Shown: positions 1 through 10,484 of the stretch, piece by piece
Position numbering within the stretch: the stretch's first letter is position 1
How the letters are laid out: each line of letters opens with the position of its first letter
NCBI RefSeq assembly: GCF_019279795.1
Contig: NC_056744.1
Span: 904,665,688 to 904,729,687 of the forward strand
Reading direction: 5' to 3'
DNA length: 64,000 bases
From: Protopterus annectens
Taxonomy: Eukaryota > Chordata > Ceratodontiformes > Protopteridae
The notes under the pieces: model-generated
Seen by the model: the letters and a program-made list of their open reading frames with translations, nothing else
Told to the model about the DNA's origin: nothing
The model's database searches: none
Program-made: the position numbers and the translations under genes

Positions 1-115
1 GAAATCTGTAGCCTCCAGTAATAATATCCAGAACCCATTTGTCTTTTGTTATGATGCACCAATTTTGTGGAAATAGAGCCAGTTTTCCTCCCAAAGGAGC
101 TGCCAGAGCAATTTT
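1..115 (-). pseudogene. Reverse transcriptase N-terminus of E1 (runs off window)
   Basis: The minus strand encodes the conserved start of the DIRS RT region, including APLGGKLALF and KDKWVLDII, which in other copies precedes the RT palm. This frame overlaps the end of the gag frame, so gag and pol are in different overlapping frames. The rest of pol lies beyond the left edge. Confidence 0.7.
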
Positions 116-1921
116 GCTTGGCAGGCGAAGGGGGAAGTCATTGTGTTTGTTTCCTGAAGGGTTGAGATCTTTTGTCTCCACCTCTGAGTTGTTGTATGCC
201 ACTGTCTAGGCCTGAAAGAACCTTGTGGCTGGCCTCTGCCCCTTGGGCGTCTGTACCTACCCCTTTGGGGTCTGTCTGATGCAGGAACGGACCAGTTTTT
301 TGATGGCCAGTTTCTGCTGAAACGAGGAGGTTGTACCTGTAAAAAATCTTTAACTGTCTGCATAGATTTTGCCTTTTCTTCCATTTTCTTTAAAACTTCC
401 TCTGCTTTGATACCAAATAACACATCTTTCTGCAATGGAGCATCCAGTAACTTAGCTTTGACATGTTCTGGTAAGGCTTGCTCTTTTTAGCCAAGCATGT
501 CTACGTATTACAGACCCTGTGACAGCTGCTCTATATGAGGCTTCCAATGAATCAAAACCACACTTGTAAGGTATGCTTTCCCACCTGTTCTGCTGCATGC
601 AGCAAATCCTGCATCTCTGAAATCAGGTTGATCTGTCTGAGGGATCATTTTCTGCTTTAACTGTGCAATCAAGTACTGCTGGTATTTTAGCATGTGGAAT
701 TGGCAGTTTAAGGCCCTCATGGCCAAAGTGGCAGACATATACACTTTCTTCCCCCATCTTTCTAATGCTCTGGAATCTCTTGCAGAAGGTAGTGGATTCT
801 TAGCAGTAGAGGCCTTAACCCCTTTGGGGCCCTGGGAAATGGTTTTGGGGTCTGCAACAGGGCTTTTATATAGAAACGTACGAGTATCAGGAACTCTGTA
901 GTATCTGTCTGGTTTAGCTGGTGCAGGAGGTAAGGAATCTGTGTTTAGACTAGATTCGGTGTAAACATCCAAAATGTCTAAAACCGGAGGAATTGCAAGG
1001 GGTCTATGCTGTGGAAGAAGAAGAAACTCACAGAGTCTTTTCTTAGAGTCAGAGTAATCCTGGCCTTCCCAGTGGAAGTGTTCCCTCATGGTGTGTAAAG
1101 TTTCCCCAAAAGAGTAATCGTCAGGGGGGGGAGACAGAGGGAATGGACTCTTCAGCATCTGAGTCTTCATAAGGAGGGAAGGAGTAATCCTGGTCCTCAG
1201 AGTTAGCTGAGGAAATGGATGCTTGGTCAGAGGAAGGATAATCTTCCTCCAGTCTAGGTCTTTTGTCAGGAGGGGGTTGGGAACCCCTGATAAGGGTAAT
1301 TAAATCCTCAGCCATCTTAAGCATCTGTTTTTTAGGCATAGGGGCCTGTGGGGGGGGTATCTGTGGACCCGGTTTCCTAACTTTTAAGGGGGTTTTAAGT
1401 TTAGCATAAGACTTAATAGAGATAGTTGTCGGTTTGAAGACACCTTCAGAAACCGAAGGCCTGTCCGAATTCTCCGGATCACAGTCAGGGTTGGCGTCCA
1501 TGGGGAGAGATGGAACCGGCTCCTGAGGCCTAGCTGAGTCGGTCTGGGAGGCCTTCGGAATTTCTACATCAGCGATAGTCAGGGGCTGCGTAGGTGCCTC
1601 GCTGAAAACCAGAGAACCGGCGGCAGGCCTTGCTGAGGCCTCAGTATCTGGTCTTGGCCTTGGCTGCCTGTCCTTATCCTTGCGTTTTTTAATCATTGCT
1701 GATGTCGGTTGATCCGACGACATGCTATAGTTAAATTTTCTGCCAAAATAATGTCGGGCGAAATCTGCCCGACGCTTGATTGTACGTTTGTTGAACCTAG
1801 CACAAAACCGACAACCAGCGACGTCGTGGTCTTGGTCTAGGCAAGGAATACAATAAGAATGAAAATCCTTATGAGGTATTTGCTTCCCACAAGAAATACA
1901 ATTATTAACTTTGTCTGACAT
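49..1921 (-). pseudogene. DIRS gag-like protein of E1, frameshifted
   Basis: This is the ORF1 (gag-like) protein of a DIRS element, presumed to be the structural or nucleic-acid-binding component. It starts at the ATG ending at 1921 (MSDKVNNCISCGKQIPHKDF). The first 60 residues hold paired CxxC motifs (CISC, CIPC, CRFC) with His residues, a probable zinc-binding module. A basic and Ser/Pro-rich linker follows, then KKQMLKMAEDLITLIRGSQP, an acidic stretch, and the conserved C-terminal blocks (FHMLKYQQ, HAWLKEQ, MQTVKDFLQVQPPRFSRNW). The frame breaks near 1125 at a run of G, and again near 500 where stops precede the C-terminal part. It cannot be translated as one protein. Confidence 0.85.
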
Positions 1922-2025
1922 CGGTCTGAGGCAAGAAAAGTTTCCCCAACGGGGTACTTAGCTTTAAAGAAGACTTAGGGCTGAAATTCGATTCAAAATT
2001 CTCAGGAGCTGGCCGCCACAAAATA

Positions 2026-2199
2026 ATGAGGATGTTTGTGTTTCAGACTTCATTTAGTTTAGAAGATGCATGCTAAAGCAAAATTTGTTATTCTAGAAAC
2101 TTTCCAATTTTATAAGAGCAATGTTTAAAATCCATCATTGATTTTGGGCCTTTGTTCCCCTTCCCCCTCAATACCCTTGGCACTGTCCAGAATTTTTGC
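2026..2199. other. Unassigned sequence between E1 and the foldback element
   Basis: No coding or RNA gene is visible. It ends in the first copy of the 15-bp direct repeat that flanks the foldback element, so it is older sequence into which that element inserted. Confidence 0.5.
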
Positions 2200-3076
2200 A
2201 CTAAGACGTAAAGAAAGCAGCTATACCAAGACGCTCGCTGCCACCTCTCACAGCACAGTTCAGCTAAAAAAAACGGAGCCCTTTTTGTAAAATCCTGCAA
2301 ATTTATTGAACCAAAGTTGAGCGCTTTCTCTCGCCGAATGCGAGCTTCCTCAGAACAAATTATTCATAATATGACAGAGTTTATATACTAAAAGTGGCGC
2401 CAAAACATAACATTTCATCAATTATCCAATTACTGTGTATAAGCAAATACTACTAATCCACATTACATAAATAACACTATTCATAAAAATCACAATTCAT
2501 TTATATGAATCTGTAATGTAAAAAATACTTGAAACATATTATTCTAAAAGAAGAAGTGGTTTGATAGACAAAAAATCATTAATCCCTGGGTATGTGGTGG
2601 CATCTGTATAAATTTGCCACCATAATTCTCTATATGCCAGATAGTTTTTAGAATTTCCTCCCCTGGGATTATTCCTTACCATTTCTAAAATTCCAAACTT
2701 AAAAAAGTGATCTGTGCCATAATCTAAAATGTGTCTACATCTGATTTTTATGAACAGTGTTTTTTATGTAATGTGGATAAGTAGTATGTGCTTAAACACA
2801 GTAATTGGATAATTGATGAAATGTTTTGATTTGGCGCCATTTTTAGTATATTAACTTTGTTATACTATGAACAACTTGTTCTGAGGAAGCTCGCATTCGG
2901 CGAGAGAAAGCGCTCAACTTTGGTTCAATAAATTTGCAGGATTTTACAAAAAGGGCTCCATTTCTTTTAGCTGAACTGTGCTGTGAGAGGTGGCAGCGAG
3001 CGTCTTGGTATAGCTGCTTTTTTTATCTATCGTTTATTTATCCAACACGCTATTTTTCAGGACTAAGACGTAAAGA
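2200..3076 (+). mobile_element. Foldback element with 15-bp target duplication, Penelope-like candidate
   Basis: Two inverted arms (about 2215-2490 and 2757-3030) match each other closely in opposite orientation around a 270-bp spacer. The whole is bounded by the direct repeat ACTAAGACGTAAAGA at 2200-2214 and 3062-3076, which reads as a target-site duplication. The arms carry CTGAGGAAGCTCGC, a short hairpin and then GAGAAAGCGC, a layout like the hammerhead-type motif at the ends of Penelope-like elements. No reverse transcriptase or GIY-YIG coding is present. Short ORFs in each arm are mirror images of one another and are not treated as genes. Structure is well supported; the superfamily is inference. 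Confidence 0.7.
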
Positions 3077-3128
3077 GATATGCCTGTATAAGTTTTGCTT
3101 TCCAACTCATGTGGACTAGATTGAAGAA
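3077..3128. other. Short host flank of E2
   Basis: Short unique sequence between the foldback element and E2. It ends in GAAGAA immediately before the E2 terminus, giving the AA dinucleotide seen at most DIRS insertion points here. Confidence 0.4.
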
Positions 3129-3337
3129 AGTACAGTTGTGTACACTTACCATAAATGTAGATGGTAGAGTGTACTCACTGTTGCAGTCATCACACTTGGG
3201 TTATCTGCCAGCAGGTAGCCCTCAGACGGCCCAAATACCAGAGACTTAGTATTTCTGCGTCGGTTGCTGTTGCTTCAGGATTGACATCAGGTGTATAAAA
3301 ACAGGCAGCCGATGCCATTACATCAGTTTTTCTTGCC
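3129..3337 (+). repeat. Right ITR of E2 with TATA box
   Basis: About 209 bp, inverted relative to the left ITRs of related copies. It contains CACTGTTGCAGTCATCACA, a GTCGG-rich core, and GTGTATAAAA at 3291-3300, a TATA box pointing rightward, antisense to the element's genes. It ends at TTTCTTGCC, the point where left and right ITRs of other copies cease to match. Confidence 0.8.
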
Positions 3338-3483
3338 CCAAATGTCAGGAGTCCCCAGATTGGGAGCCAAGTTACGGATGAAAAAAACACCACCAGTAAA
3401 AAGTAAATACCAATAGCCCTGTAAGGGGTGAGTAAGAGAAACAGAGAAGGAGAGAGAGAGGGGGCTGGTGGGTGAGGAACCAG

Positions 3484-3583
3484 GACTGCAACAGTGAATA
3501 CACTCTAACATCTACATTTATGGTAAGTGTATGCAACTGTACTATGTTCTTCGGATTTCACTGTTGCAGTCACACACTTGGGT
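3484..3583 (-). repeat. Internal complementary region (ICR) of E2
   Basis: On the plus strand it reads CTGCAACAGTGAATACACTC through ACTGTACT, then ATGTTCTTCG through CACTTGGG. The first half is complementary to the outer end of the right ITR, the second to the outer end of the left ITR, meeting at 3543|3544. In DIRS elements this region is thought to template end completion and circularisation. Confidence 0.85.
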
Positions 3584-3616
3584 TGAGTCCCAAAGCTGAA
3601 GAATGGGTGGAGGCAG

Positions 3617-6172
3617 TCAAGAAGAGTTGGGGCTGGCTAGTATGCCCTGCAGGACTGCTGTTGTAAAACCCGCCTTGGATTTGGAAAAGATAGGCAGGTG
3701 GTAATGCGTGGTGAAGGTCTGAACAGAACTCCAAGTAGCAGCTTCCAGAATGTCTCTGGTAGGGACTCCCCTCAGAAAGGCTGTAGAGGTTGAAGGTGCC
3801 CTAGTGGAATGCGTTCTGACCCCGAGGGGGTGGTTTCCCATGGTGTTTGTAACAGAAATGGATACAGTGTGCTATCCATTTGGAGATGGTTTGTTTTGAT
3901 ATCGCCTTGCCCTCTGCCCCTGGTGCAAAGCTGACTAGTAACTGGTCAGATTTCCTGAAGGGCTTAGTCCAATATCAAGGTAGAATCTGAGCTGTCTGTG
4001 CACAAATAAAGAGTGCAGGATCCTTTCCCCCCTTATTTTGAGGATTAGGGAAAAAGGTGGGCAAATGGATAGATTGGTTGAGAGCCACACTGGACACCAC
4101 TTTAGGCATAAAAGTAGGGTTAGTCCTGAGGGAGACCCTGTCAGCATGAAAAATAATGAAGGGTTCCACAACCATAAGTGCTTGTAGCTCAGACACTCTT
4201 CTAGCTGAAGTGATGGCCAAAAGCAAGGCTGTTTTCCAAGAGAGGAATTTTAACTCTGCTGACGCTCAAAGGTGGGGGAGGGGGGGTAGTGTGAGCTTTT
4301 CCAGCACAAAGTTAAGGTCCCAAGCAGGAGTGGGGGCTCTTCTTGGCGGCCTTAAGTTATTAGCCCCTCTTCAAGAACTGTTTGATGACAGGGGTGAGTG
4401 AAGAGAGGTGGCTCAATGCTGTAATGAGCAGAGATGGCAGATGTAAGGATCTTAATGGAAGAAAAGGATAGGCCTCTGTGGAGTAGGTCTGCTAGGTAAT
4501 ACAGGATGAGAGGTAAGGAGGGTTGTGCTGTATCCGCTCCTTTACAGTGAATCCAGGAACAATACCTTTTCCACTTAACAGCATAGGATTTCCTTTTGTA
4601 CTGGGACTTCTGGCTTCACGAATGACATCCAGCACCTGCTTGCTTAGGCTGGCCACTGGAAGAGAATTCAAGGAGTAAGCCAGGCTGCAAGATTCAGGGT
4701 CTGCAGTTGCGGATGCAAGATCCGTCACTCCTGCTGAGTGAGGAGGGTTTGGATCTGGGGGTAGGTGCCATGGTGGCACCAGTGACAAACTGCGCAGTAG
4801 TGGGTACCAATTTTGGGGCGGCCAGTCTGGGGCAATCGGGATTGCCCTTGGTCTTTCCTGCCTGATCTTGAGTAGTACTCTTGTAAGAGGCAGAGGGGAA
4901 AATGCATAGATTGAGAGGTTTACCCAATGGAAGGATAGGGCATCCACTTTCCAGGCCTTGCTGTGAGGTACCCTGGAGCAGAATTTGCTGAGCTGGTGAT
5001 TGTAGGGGGAGGCAAATAGGTCCACCCTCGGGTACCCCATTTCTGGGTTAGAAAGATGAAGGTGTTGAGGTCTAATTGCCACTCGTGGGTCCAGGAGATT
5101 TCTGCTTAAGTCATCTGCCAGAGAGTTTTGTTTGCCTGGCAGGAATTGAGCTTGCAGGTGAATATGCATAGCCAAAACTGTTCCACAGGGTCATGGTTAG
5201 CCTGCAGAGTGGGCCCCCCCCCGTTTGTTAATGTACCACATCACTGTGGTGTTGTCGGTTTTTATTCGAAGGGGCCCTGGTAGGAGTAGGGATCTGAAAG
5301 CTGTCAGAGCATGCAACAGCTAGCATCTCTTTTTGGTTGCTGTGCAGATGAATTTGATTTGGGCTCCAGTGGCCCTGAATGCACCTGCCATCCAGATGTG
5401 CACCCCAGGCATAGTCTGATGCATCTGTTATTAGGGTCTGGGCGGCATGGGGTTGTGTAAAGGGAAGTCCCTTTATTGTGGTTGCATGCTGCTGCCCACC
5501 AAAGAAACTATGTCCTGAGACAAGGTATGATAGGTATGACAGTTTCCAGGTCCTGAGAATGTTGGCACAAAAGACTTAAGTACCACTGAAGTCTCCTCAT
5601 ATGCAGTCTGGCATATGGAAGTAGTAGAATGAAGGAGGCCATGAACCCTAGAGCCTGCAGGATTTTCCTTGTGGATAGCTGGGTTCTGGTGGCCATTTGA
5701 GCCTGTCAGATAGGCTTGTTTTTATGGAGTAAGAAATGCCATCTGGGATGCAATGTCCAAGCTTGCACCCAGGAATACAATTTTTTGACTGGGGACTAGT
5801 TTTGATTTCTTTTCGTTGATAATCTACCCCTGGGAGGTTAGAAGGCCCTTTATAAATGTCAGGTGCTGCAACAGCTTTTCCTGACTGTCTGCCTGAATCA
5901 GGCAATCATCCAAATAAGGGTATATTTGCATCTTTCTCTGTCTGCAGTAGGCAATGGCTGGAGCCAGGCATTTTGTGAAAACTCTGGGAGCAGTGGTTAA
6001 GCCAAAGGAAGTGCAGAGAACTGATAATGCGTAGATCCTGCCCTGAAACGTAAACATTTCCTGCATGAGTCCCTGATAGGGATGTGTAGAAAGGCTTCCT
6101 TTAGGTCTAGGGTGGCTAACCAGGCATCTTTGGACAGCATAGGGAGAAGCTGCTGTAGAGTGAGCATTTTGA
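3617..6172 (-). pseudogene. pol of E2: partial RT, RNase H, Dam-like domain, YR
   Basis: In sense order (high to low): RT palm with QIYPYLDDCLIQAD near 5910, thumb, RNase H region with QAQFLPGKQNSLADDLSR near 5130, the DLFASPYNHQL methyltransferase-like block near 5020, then the YR. The YR keeps Arg I (TSARRVSELQAL near 4190), the HxxR box (RTHSTRA) and catalytic Tyr (THYHLPIFS) near its C-terminus, stopping at 3617. Several frameshifts interrupt it. The N-terminal RT with the first catalytic Asp is deleted, so the pol is dead, although YR motifs are intact residue by residue. Confidence 0.82.
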
Positions 6173-6200
6173 TACCATCAGTTTAAATGTACAGACTTCT

Positions 6201-6272
6201 TGCACTAGCCAGGAATCAAACCCGGGTCAACTGCTTGGAAGGCAGCCATGCTCACCACTATACCACCAATGC
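6201..6272 (-). tRNA. tRNA-Gly(TCC)-like sequence, probably a pseudogene
   Basis: The minus strand folds as a 72-nt tRNA. The acceptor GCATTGG pairs with CTAGTGC using two G-U pairs, with discriminator A. The D-arm region is TGGTATAGTGGTGAGCA, the anticodon stem GCTGC/GCAGT frames the loop CTTCCAA with anticodon TCC, and the T arm is CCGGG-TTTGATT-CCTGG. Identity to vertebrate tRNA-Gly(TCC) is clear. The T loop has TTTGA instead of TTCGA, hitting the B box, and no encoded CCA or downstream T4 terminator is visible. It lies exactly in the deletion of DIRS copy E2, so function is doubtful. Confidence 0.75.
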
Positions 6273-6276
6273 TACA

Positions 6277-6313
6277 ATCCAAGTGTGATGACTGCAACAG
6301 TGAAACACGAAGA
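6277..6313 (-). repeat. Left ITR remnant of E2
   Basis: The sequence CCAAGTGTGATGACTGCAAC and following GTGAAACACGAAGATC matches the outermost bases of left ITRs elsewhere. Only this tip survives; inner ITR and promoter are lost. Confidence 0.75.
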
Positions 6314-7907
6314 TCACTTCCCTCTTTACCATCCATTACTTGGGGTCTAGGTATTTTACAGCTCAGATAGTGTGCCCATCTGTTGTTTTGAGAAGGAAAG
6401 TACTATGTCCAGGCTGCCCGCTCTGTCTCTTGGGCCAGTTCTCATACCTGCATAGACAGTCATCACAGGAGATAGAAGGGAGTTCCCTCTTCTTGTTATG
6501 TACCACATTACAGATATTGTCTTTTCAGGACTGACAGGGATTTCTGTTGCCAAATTTGTTTAAATGTTCAGATTGCCAGAATGATTGCCATCATCTATTT
6601 GATACTTATACACCATTTTCTGACGTTTCTCTTCCATTCCCCCACACGAGTTTCCCATGCAGAATCTGAAGAGTCTATTATGAGAATTTGGGACCACGAC
6701 TCCACTCAGACTGGTGCTCCTAGGTTCAGAGAGATTTGCAGTATCCACTACATAAACGTCTGATGCAAGGTACAGGGGGGAATGCTAGTCTAAGTTACTG
6801 GCTGGAGTAAAAAAAAAAAAAGGTACCAGATTGCCGTCATTCACAATATACTATCCAATTAGTGGGCTATGCATTGTGCTTAGTTATAAACCTGTTTAGT
6901 AGACTGTGCCATTTACTTGTGTTTTTACTGTTTTCTCTTTGCATTTGAACCTGCAACATTTACCTGAATTATTTTTACAATGTACACGGCATTCAAGTAT
7001 TTTATGTGCTAAGAGTATTCATTCACATTGTTGCATTTCTAGGCTGTACTTTTAGTCACTTGTCAAACTTAGAACAAGTAGCCAGCTTTTGAAAGCTCCG
7101 AGTGTCATCTAGGTCATGTATAGTTGGTATAATTGATTCTATCAAATAGAGTACAGGATACATTTATTTCAAATGCCCTGGCTAAATTTCCTTGTTAAGG
7201 AAAAAGATGATCTTATCAGTTTAGTCCTGTATTGCTGAGGTTGGAAACATACGCACAAATGGAGGGAAACCCTTCATATGAGATGAAATAAGTAATTGGG
7301 AAGTACAATCCAAATGCGAGGTTACACTGGTTTATTGACCTTATGTACCTGAGCGGTGCGTATATTATTTTTAGAGGACAGAATAGGTGAATCTTTTCAT
7401 GTGTATATATATTTTTAATGTATTAGATTGTTTGTTATTTTCTGCTTAATTTAGAAGTGAAATGCCCAACATGCATAGACTTCTGTTCTTATGATTGTCC
7501 ACATCTGTCTGCAAATTGTCCACATCTGTCTGCAAAAAAAACAAACAATGGTTGCATGAATAATAGAATAGAAGAAATTGAGTATAGTATTGATTTCTGT
7601 CCAAGTTGATGCTGGTTTGAGCATGCTATCACTGATTGGTAGGAACCCCAAGCAATGCTTCATATTTTGGTGCTTGTATATACTCGGACATACTACTCAA
7701 GGGGGCATTGTGGGTAATGTTGCATTTTGGTGCTTGTACATACTTGACAGGACTGTTGTTGTAAATTCCACTCAGTTTATTTAGTTGGGATAGCAGCAAG
7801 TATGATTTTTTAAATATTTTTGTAAATAACTGCTATAGAGCATGTAATTGTGGCATGTGATATCTCATTTTGAAGACAGTATTACTCCTTACAACATGGT
7901 AAAAGAA
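6314..7907. other. Host-like unique DNA between E2 and E4
   Basis: About 1.6 kb of AT-rich sequence with no recognisable transposon or coding exon. Short ORFs on both strands look random. It contains a perfect 21-bp tandem duplication (7495-7536) and a near repeat of TTTTGGTGCTTGTAYATACT at about 7667 and 7726. It is most likely intron. Confidence 0.5.
7495..7536. repeat. Perfect 21-bp tandem duplication
   Basis: TTGTCCACATCTGTCTGCAAA occurs twice back to back (7495-7515 and 7516-7536). It is a simple duplication with no other function visible. Confidence 0.9.
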
Positions 7908-8022
7908 AGTACAGTTGTGCACACTTACCATAAATGTTGATGTTAAGAGTGTATTCGCTGTTGTAGTCATCACTTTTGAGTTATCTGCTTGTAGTAGCCC
8001 TCAGTCGGCCTGATTAACAAAG
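7908..8022 (+). repeat. Right ITR of E4, truncated
   Basis: Only the outer ~110 bp remains, from AGTACAGTTGTGCACAC to CAAAG at 8018-8022. At that point sequence passes directly into RT coding of E3. The TATA-containing inner half, linker and ICR are missing. Confidence 0.8.
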
Positions 8023-8540
8023 GGCAATGCAGAGAATTGATAATGGGTTGAACCTGCAAGAAATCTGAGGTATCTTCTGCAATTTTGTCTGATTGGGACA
8101 TGCAGGTATGCCTCCTTGAGGTCCAATGTTACCAGCCAAGACTCCTTGCCCAGCATGGGAAGAAGTTGCTGTAGAGTGAGCATCTTGAATTTTGGTACGA
8201 GTAAAAATGTGTTTAGGATGGATAGGTCCAAAATAGGTCTCCAATCTTTTCCCTTCCTTGGTACCAGGAATAGCCTGGAATAAAAACCTTGACCTTGTTC
8301 GTGCGTAGGTACCTCTTCAATAGCTTTCATGTCTATGAGATCTGTAATTTGCCTTTGTGCCTCTGCCCTTTGATTGTGTGGCAGGTTTGGCATGCCTCTC
8401 ATTTTTGGAAGGGTGTGAAAATGGAATCTGTAGCCTCTGTTTATAATGTCCAGGATCCATTTGTCTTTGTGACAATATGCCAATTTTTGAAAATAATGCC
8501 AGCTTTCCTCCTAAGGGGGCTGCCATTTGAGTCTTGCTTG
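8023..8540 (-). pseudogene. Reverse transcriptase fragment of E3
   Basis: An uninterrupted stretch from KDKWILDIINRGYRFHFHTL through the palm encodes FYSRLFLVPRK, PILDLSILNTF and the first catalytic Asp motif LDLKEAYLHVPI. It ends at YQFSALPF where the fusion to ITR begins. The YLDD catalytic motif lies beyond the breakpoint and is absent, so no active RT can be made. Confidence 0.85.
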
Positions 8541-10296
8541 GCATGCAAAGGGGAAAGTCATTGGGCTTGCTTTCTGAATGATTGCGAGTTATCCTCATCA
8601 CCTCTTTGTGTAGGAGCTTGCCATTGTCTGCCTCTAAACGATCCTTGGGATTGTCCTCTGCCCCTCGGGCCTGTATCTGCTTCTTTGGGGTCTGTCCATG
8701 GCTGAAAAGGACCAATTTTTGGAAGGCCAATTTCTACTGAAACGTGGGGGTTGTACCTGTAGAAAATCTTTGACAGTTTGCATTGATTTAGCCTTTTCCT
8801 CCATTTTCCTTAATACCTCCTCAGCATTAGCACCAAATAATACATCCTTTTGAAGAGGGGCATCTAGTAATTTAGCTTTGACATGATCAGGCAAGGTTTG
8901 TTCCTTGAGCCAGGCATGTCTACGTATGACCGATCCTGTAACAGCAGCTCTACATGAGGCCTCTAGAGCATCAAAACCACATTGTAAGGTATGCTTACCC
9001 ACTTGTTCTGCACTATGCATCAAATCCTGCAACTCCTTCAAGTCTGGTTGTTCAGGTTGTGACATTTTACTTTTCAATTGTGATAACAAAAACTGTTGGT
9101 ATTTTAGCATATGGAACTGACAGTTTAAGGCCCTCATGGTTAAGGTAGCCGAGGTATATACGTTTTTTTCCCCACCTTTCTAAGGATCTGGAATCTCTCT
9201 CAGAAGGTAATGGATTTTTAGCAGTGGAGGCCTTAATTCCCTTGGGGCCCTGTGAGATGGTTTCTGGGTCAGCAGCATGGCTTTTGTATAGAAATTGGTG
9301 CGAGTCAGGAACCCTGTAGTACCTGTCAGGCTTAACTGGGGCTGGAGGCAGAGAGTCCGGGTTAAGGCAGGCCTCGGAATAAACATCATCTAGGATGTCC
9401 AAGACAGGAGGTATAGCCAGAGGCCTGTGCTGAGGTAGTAAAAGAAATTCCCTAAGCCTTTTCTTGGAATCTGAATAATCTTGGCCTTCCCAGTGGAAGT
9501 GCTCCCTTAAGGTATGCAAAGTTTCCCCAAATGAGTAATCCTCTGGGGGGGATACAGAAGGAATGGACTCCTCCGCATCAGAGTCTTCAAAAGGGGAGTA
9601 AGAATGTTCCTGATCATCAGAGTGCTCTGAAATAATGGAGCCCTGATCAGAGGAGGGGGATTCTTCCTCCACTCTGGGCCTTTTGTCCGGTGGGGGTTGA
9701 GAACCCCTGATAAGAGTAATTAAATCCTCAGCCATTTTAAGCATCTGTTTTTTAGGCATGGGGCCTGGAGATGGGCCCTGTGTAGCTTGTCTCTTAGAGT
9801 GCATGGCTGCTTTAGACTTAGTGAAAGCCTTGATGGAGAAAGAAGAGGAAGGTCTGAAGACACCTTGAGTGGAGGTAGACCTGTCCACATTTTGAGGTTC
9901 AACGCCAAGAGTGGCTTCGGTATCTGTAGTCGGGGTGTGGGCCGAGGAGCCTGCGACCTCGGGCACAAGAGGCACCACCAAAGAAGTGTCGTCGGTAGTC
10001 AGGGGCTGCGTAGGCGCCTCGCTGAGAACCGGACCACGTGTAGTCGGCTTTGGCGTGGTGTCGGTAGAGGCCGCGGACCTCGTGTGTCGGTCCTTATCTT
10101 TGTGTTTTTTAGACAAAACTGGAGTCAGAGTATCCGACGACATAATATAGTTAAATGTTTTTCCAAAATAATGCTGGGCGAACTCCGCCTGATGCTTAAT
10201 GGTGCGTTTGTTGAATGTAGCACAAAAGCGACAGACCGAGACGTCGTGGTCTGAGCCTAAACAAGGTATACAGAGGGAATGGGAATCCTTATGCAC
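8530..10296 (-). pseudogene. DIRS gag-like protein of E3, start lost
   Basis: It carries the gag core: CIPCLGSDHDVSVCRFC, KKQMLKMAEDLITLIRGSQP, EDSDAEESIPS and the C-terminal VKDFLQVQPPRFSRNWPS. The first dozen codons with the ATG and first CxxC are missing. Coding at HKDSHS joins directly to ITR sequence at GCACCG, removing leader and start. A second break lies near 9160 in a T run, and a third near 8650. Confidence 0.82.
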
Positions 10297-10484
10297 CGTG
10301 CGGCAAGAAAGACTGAAGAAAATGGCGTCGGCTGGTTCCTTTATACCCCTGTCGCACTGATGTCAGGGAAGAAGCGACGATCACCGACGCCGGACCTAGA
10401 CTTTGGAATTCGGCCGACCGAGGACCCGCCTGACGGCAGAGAACCCATCTGTTATGACTGCAGCTGTATATGCACGATGAACAT
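10293..10484 (-). repeat. Left ITR of E3 with TATA box
   Basis: Complete ITR from GCACCGTGCGGCAAGAAAG to the outer end AACAT at 10484. A sense-direction TATA box reads GGTATAAAGG on the minus strand (10338-10347). Outer family-specific bases (CTGCAGCTGTATATGCACG) differ from all other copies here. Confidence 0.8.

Larger units (their letters stand above)
1..2025 (-). mobile_element. DIRS-type retrotransposon E1, partial
   Basis: The left-hand copy enters from the window edge. It contains the start of the reverse transcriptase, the whole gag-like region and about 100 bp of leader upstream of the gag ATG. DIRS-like resemblance stops near 2025, in the leader, before any left ITR is reached, so the 5' end (minus-strand sense) is missing. 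The sequence is clearly homologous to the other copies in the window, for example the gag zinc-finger start and the block encoding EDSDAEESIPS. Its family cannot be assigned because neither terminal repeat is visible. Confidence 0.88.
3129..6313 (-). mobile_element. DIRS-type retrotransposon E2, internally deleted
   Basis: The copy starts with the diagnostic right end AGTACAGTTGTGTACAC at 3129 and retains right ITR, linker, ICR, YR, RNase H and the C-terminal half of RT. Near 6172 the RT sequence stops. A 104-bp filler containing a tRNA-Gly-like sequence follows, and then about 35 bp of left ITR (GATGACTGCAACAGTGAAAC). The N-terminal RT, all of gag and most of the left ITR are therefore missing. 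It is a non-autonomous derivative. Confidence 0.85.
8018..10484 (-). mobile_element. DIRS-type fragment E3 embedded in E4
   Basis: It consists of N-terminal RT, gag, short leader and a complete left ITR ending at 10484 (CACGATGAACAT). The lower end is fused to the E4 right ITR at the shared pentamer CAAAG. The upper end abuts the C-terminal YR coding of E4. Its left ITR (GTTATGACTGCAG near 10451) belongs to the same group as E7, not to E4, so this is a chimera of two families rather than a deletion within one element. Confidence 0.75.

Noticed and set aside
692..901. Plus-strand ORFs opposite gag in many copies
   Set aside because: They are shadows of the minus-strand gag coding and recur only because gag is conserved.
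6201..6272. tRNA as a primer-binding remnant
   Set aside because: The whole tRNA is present rather than an 18-nt 3' complement, and DIRS elements are not known to use a tRNA primer in this manner.
9160..9180. Programmed frameshift at A-AAA-AAG in gag
   Set aside because: In the consensus the frame is the same on both sides of the run, so no shift is needed. Length changes in decayed copies explain the breaks.
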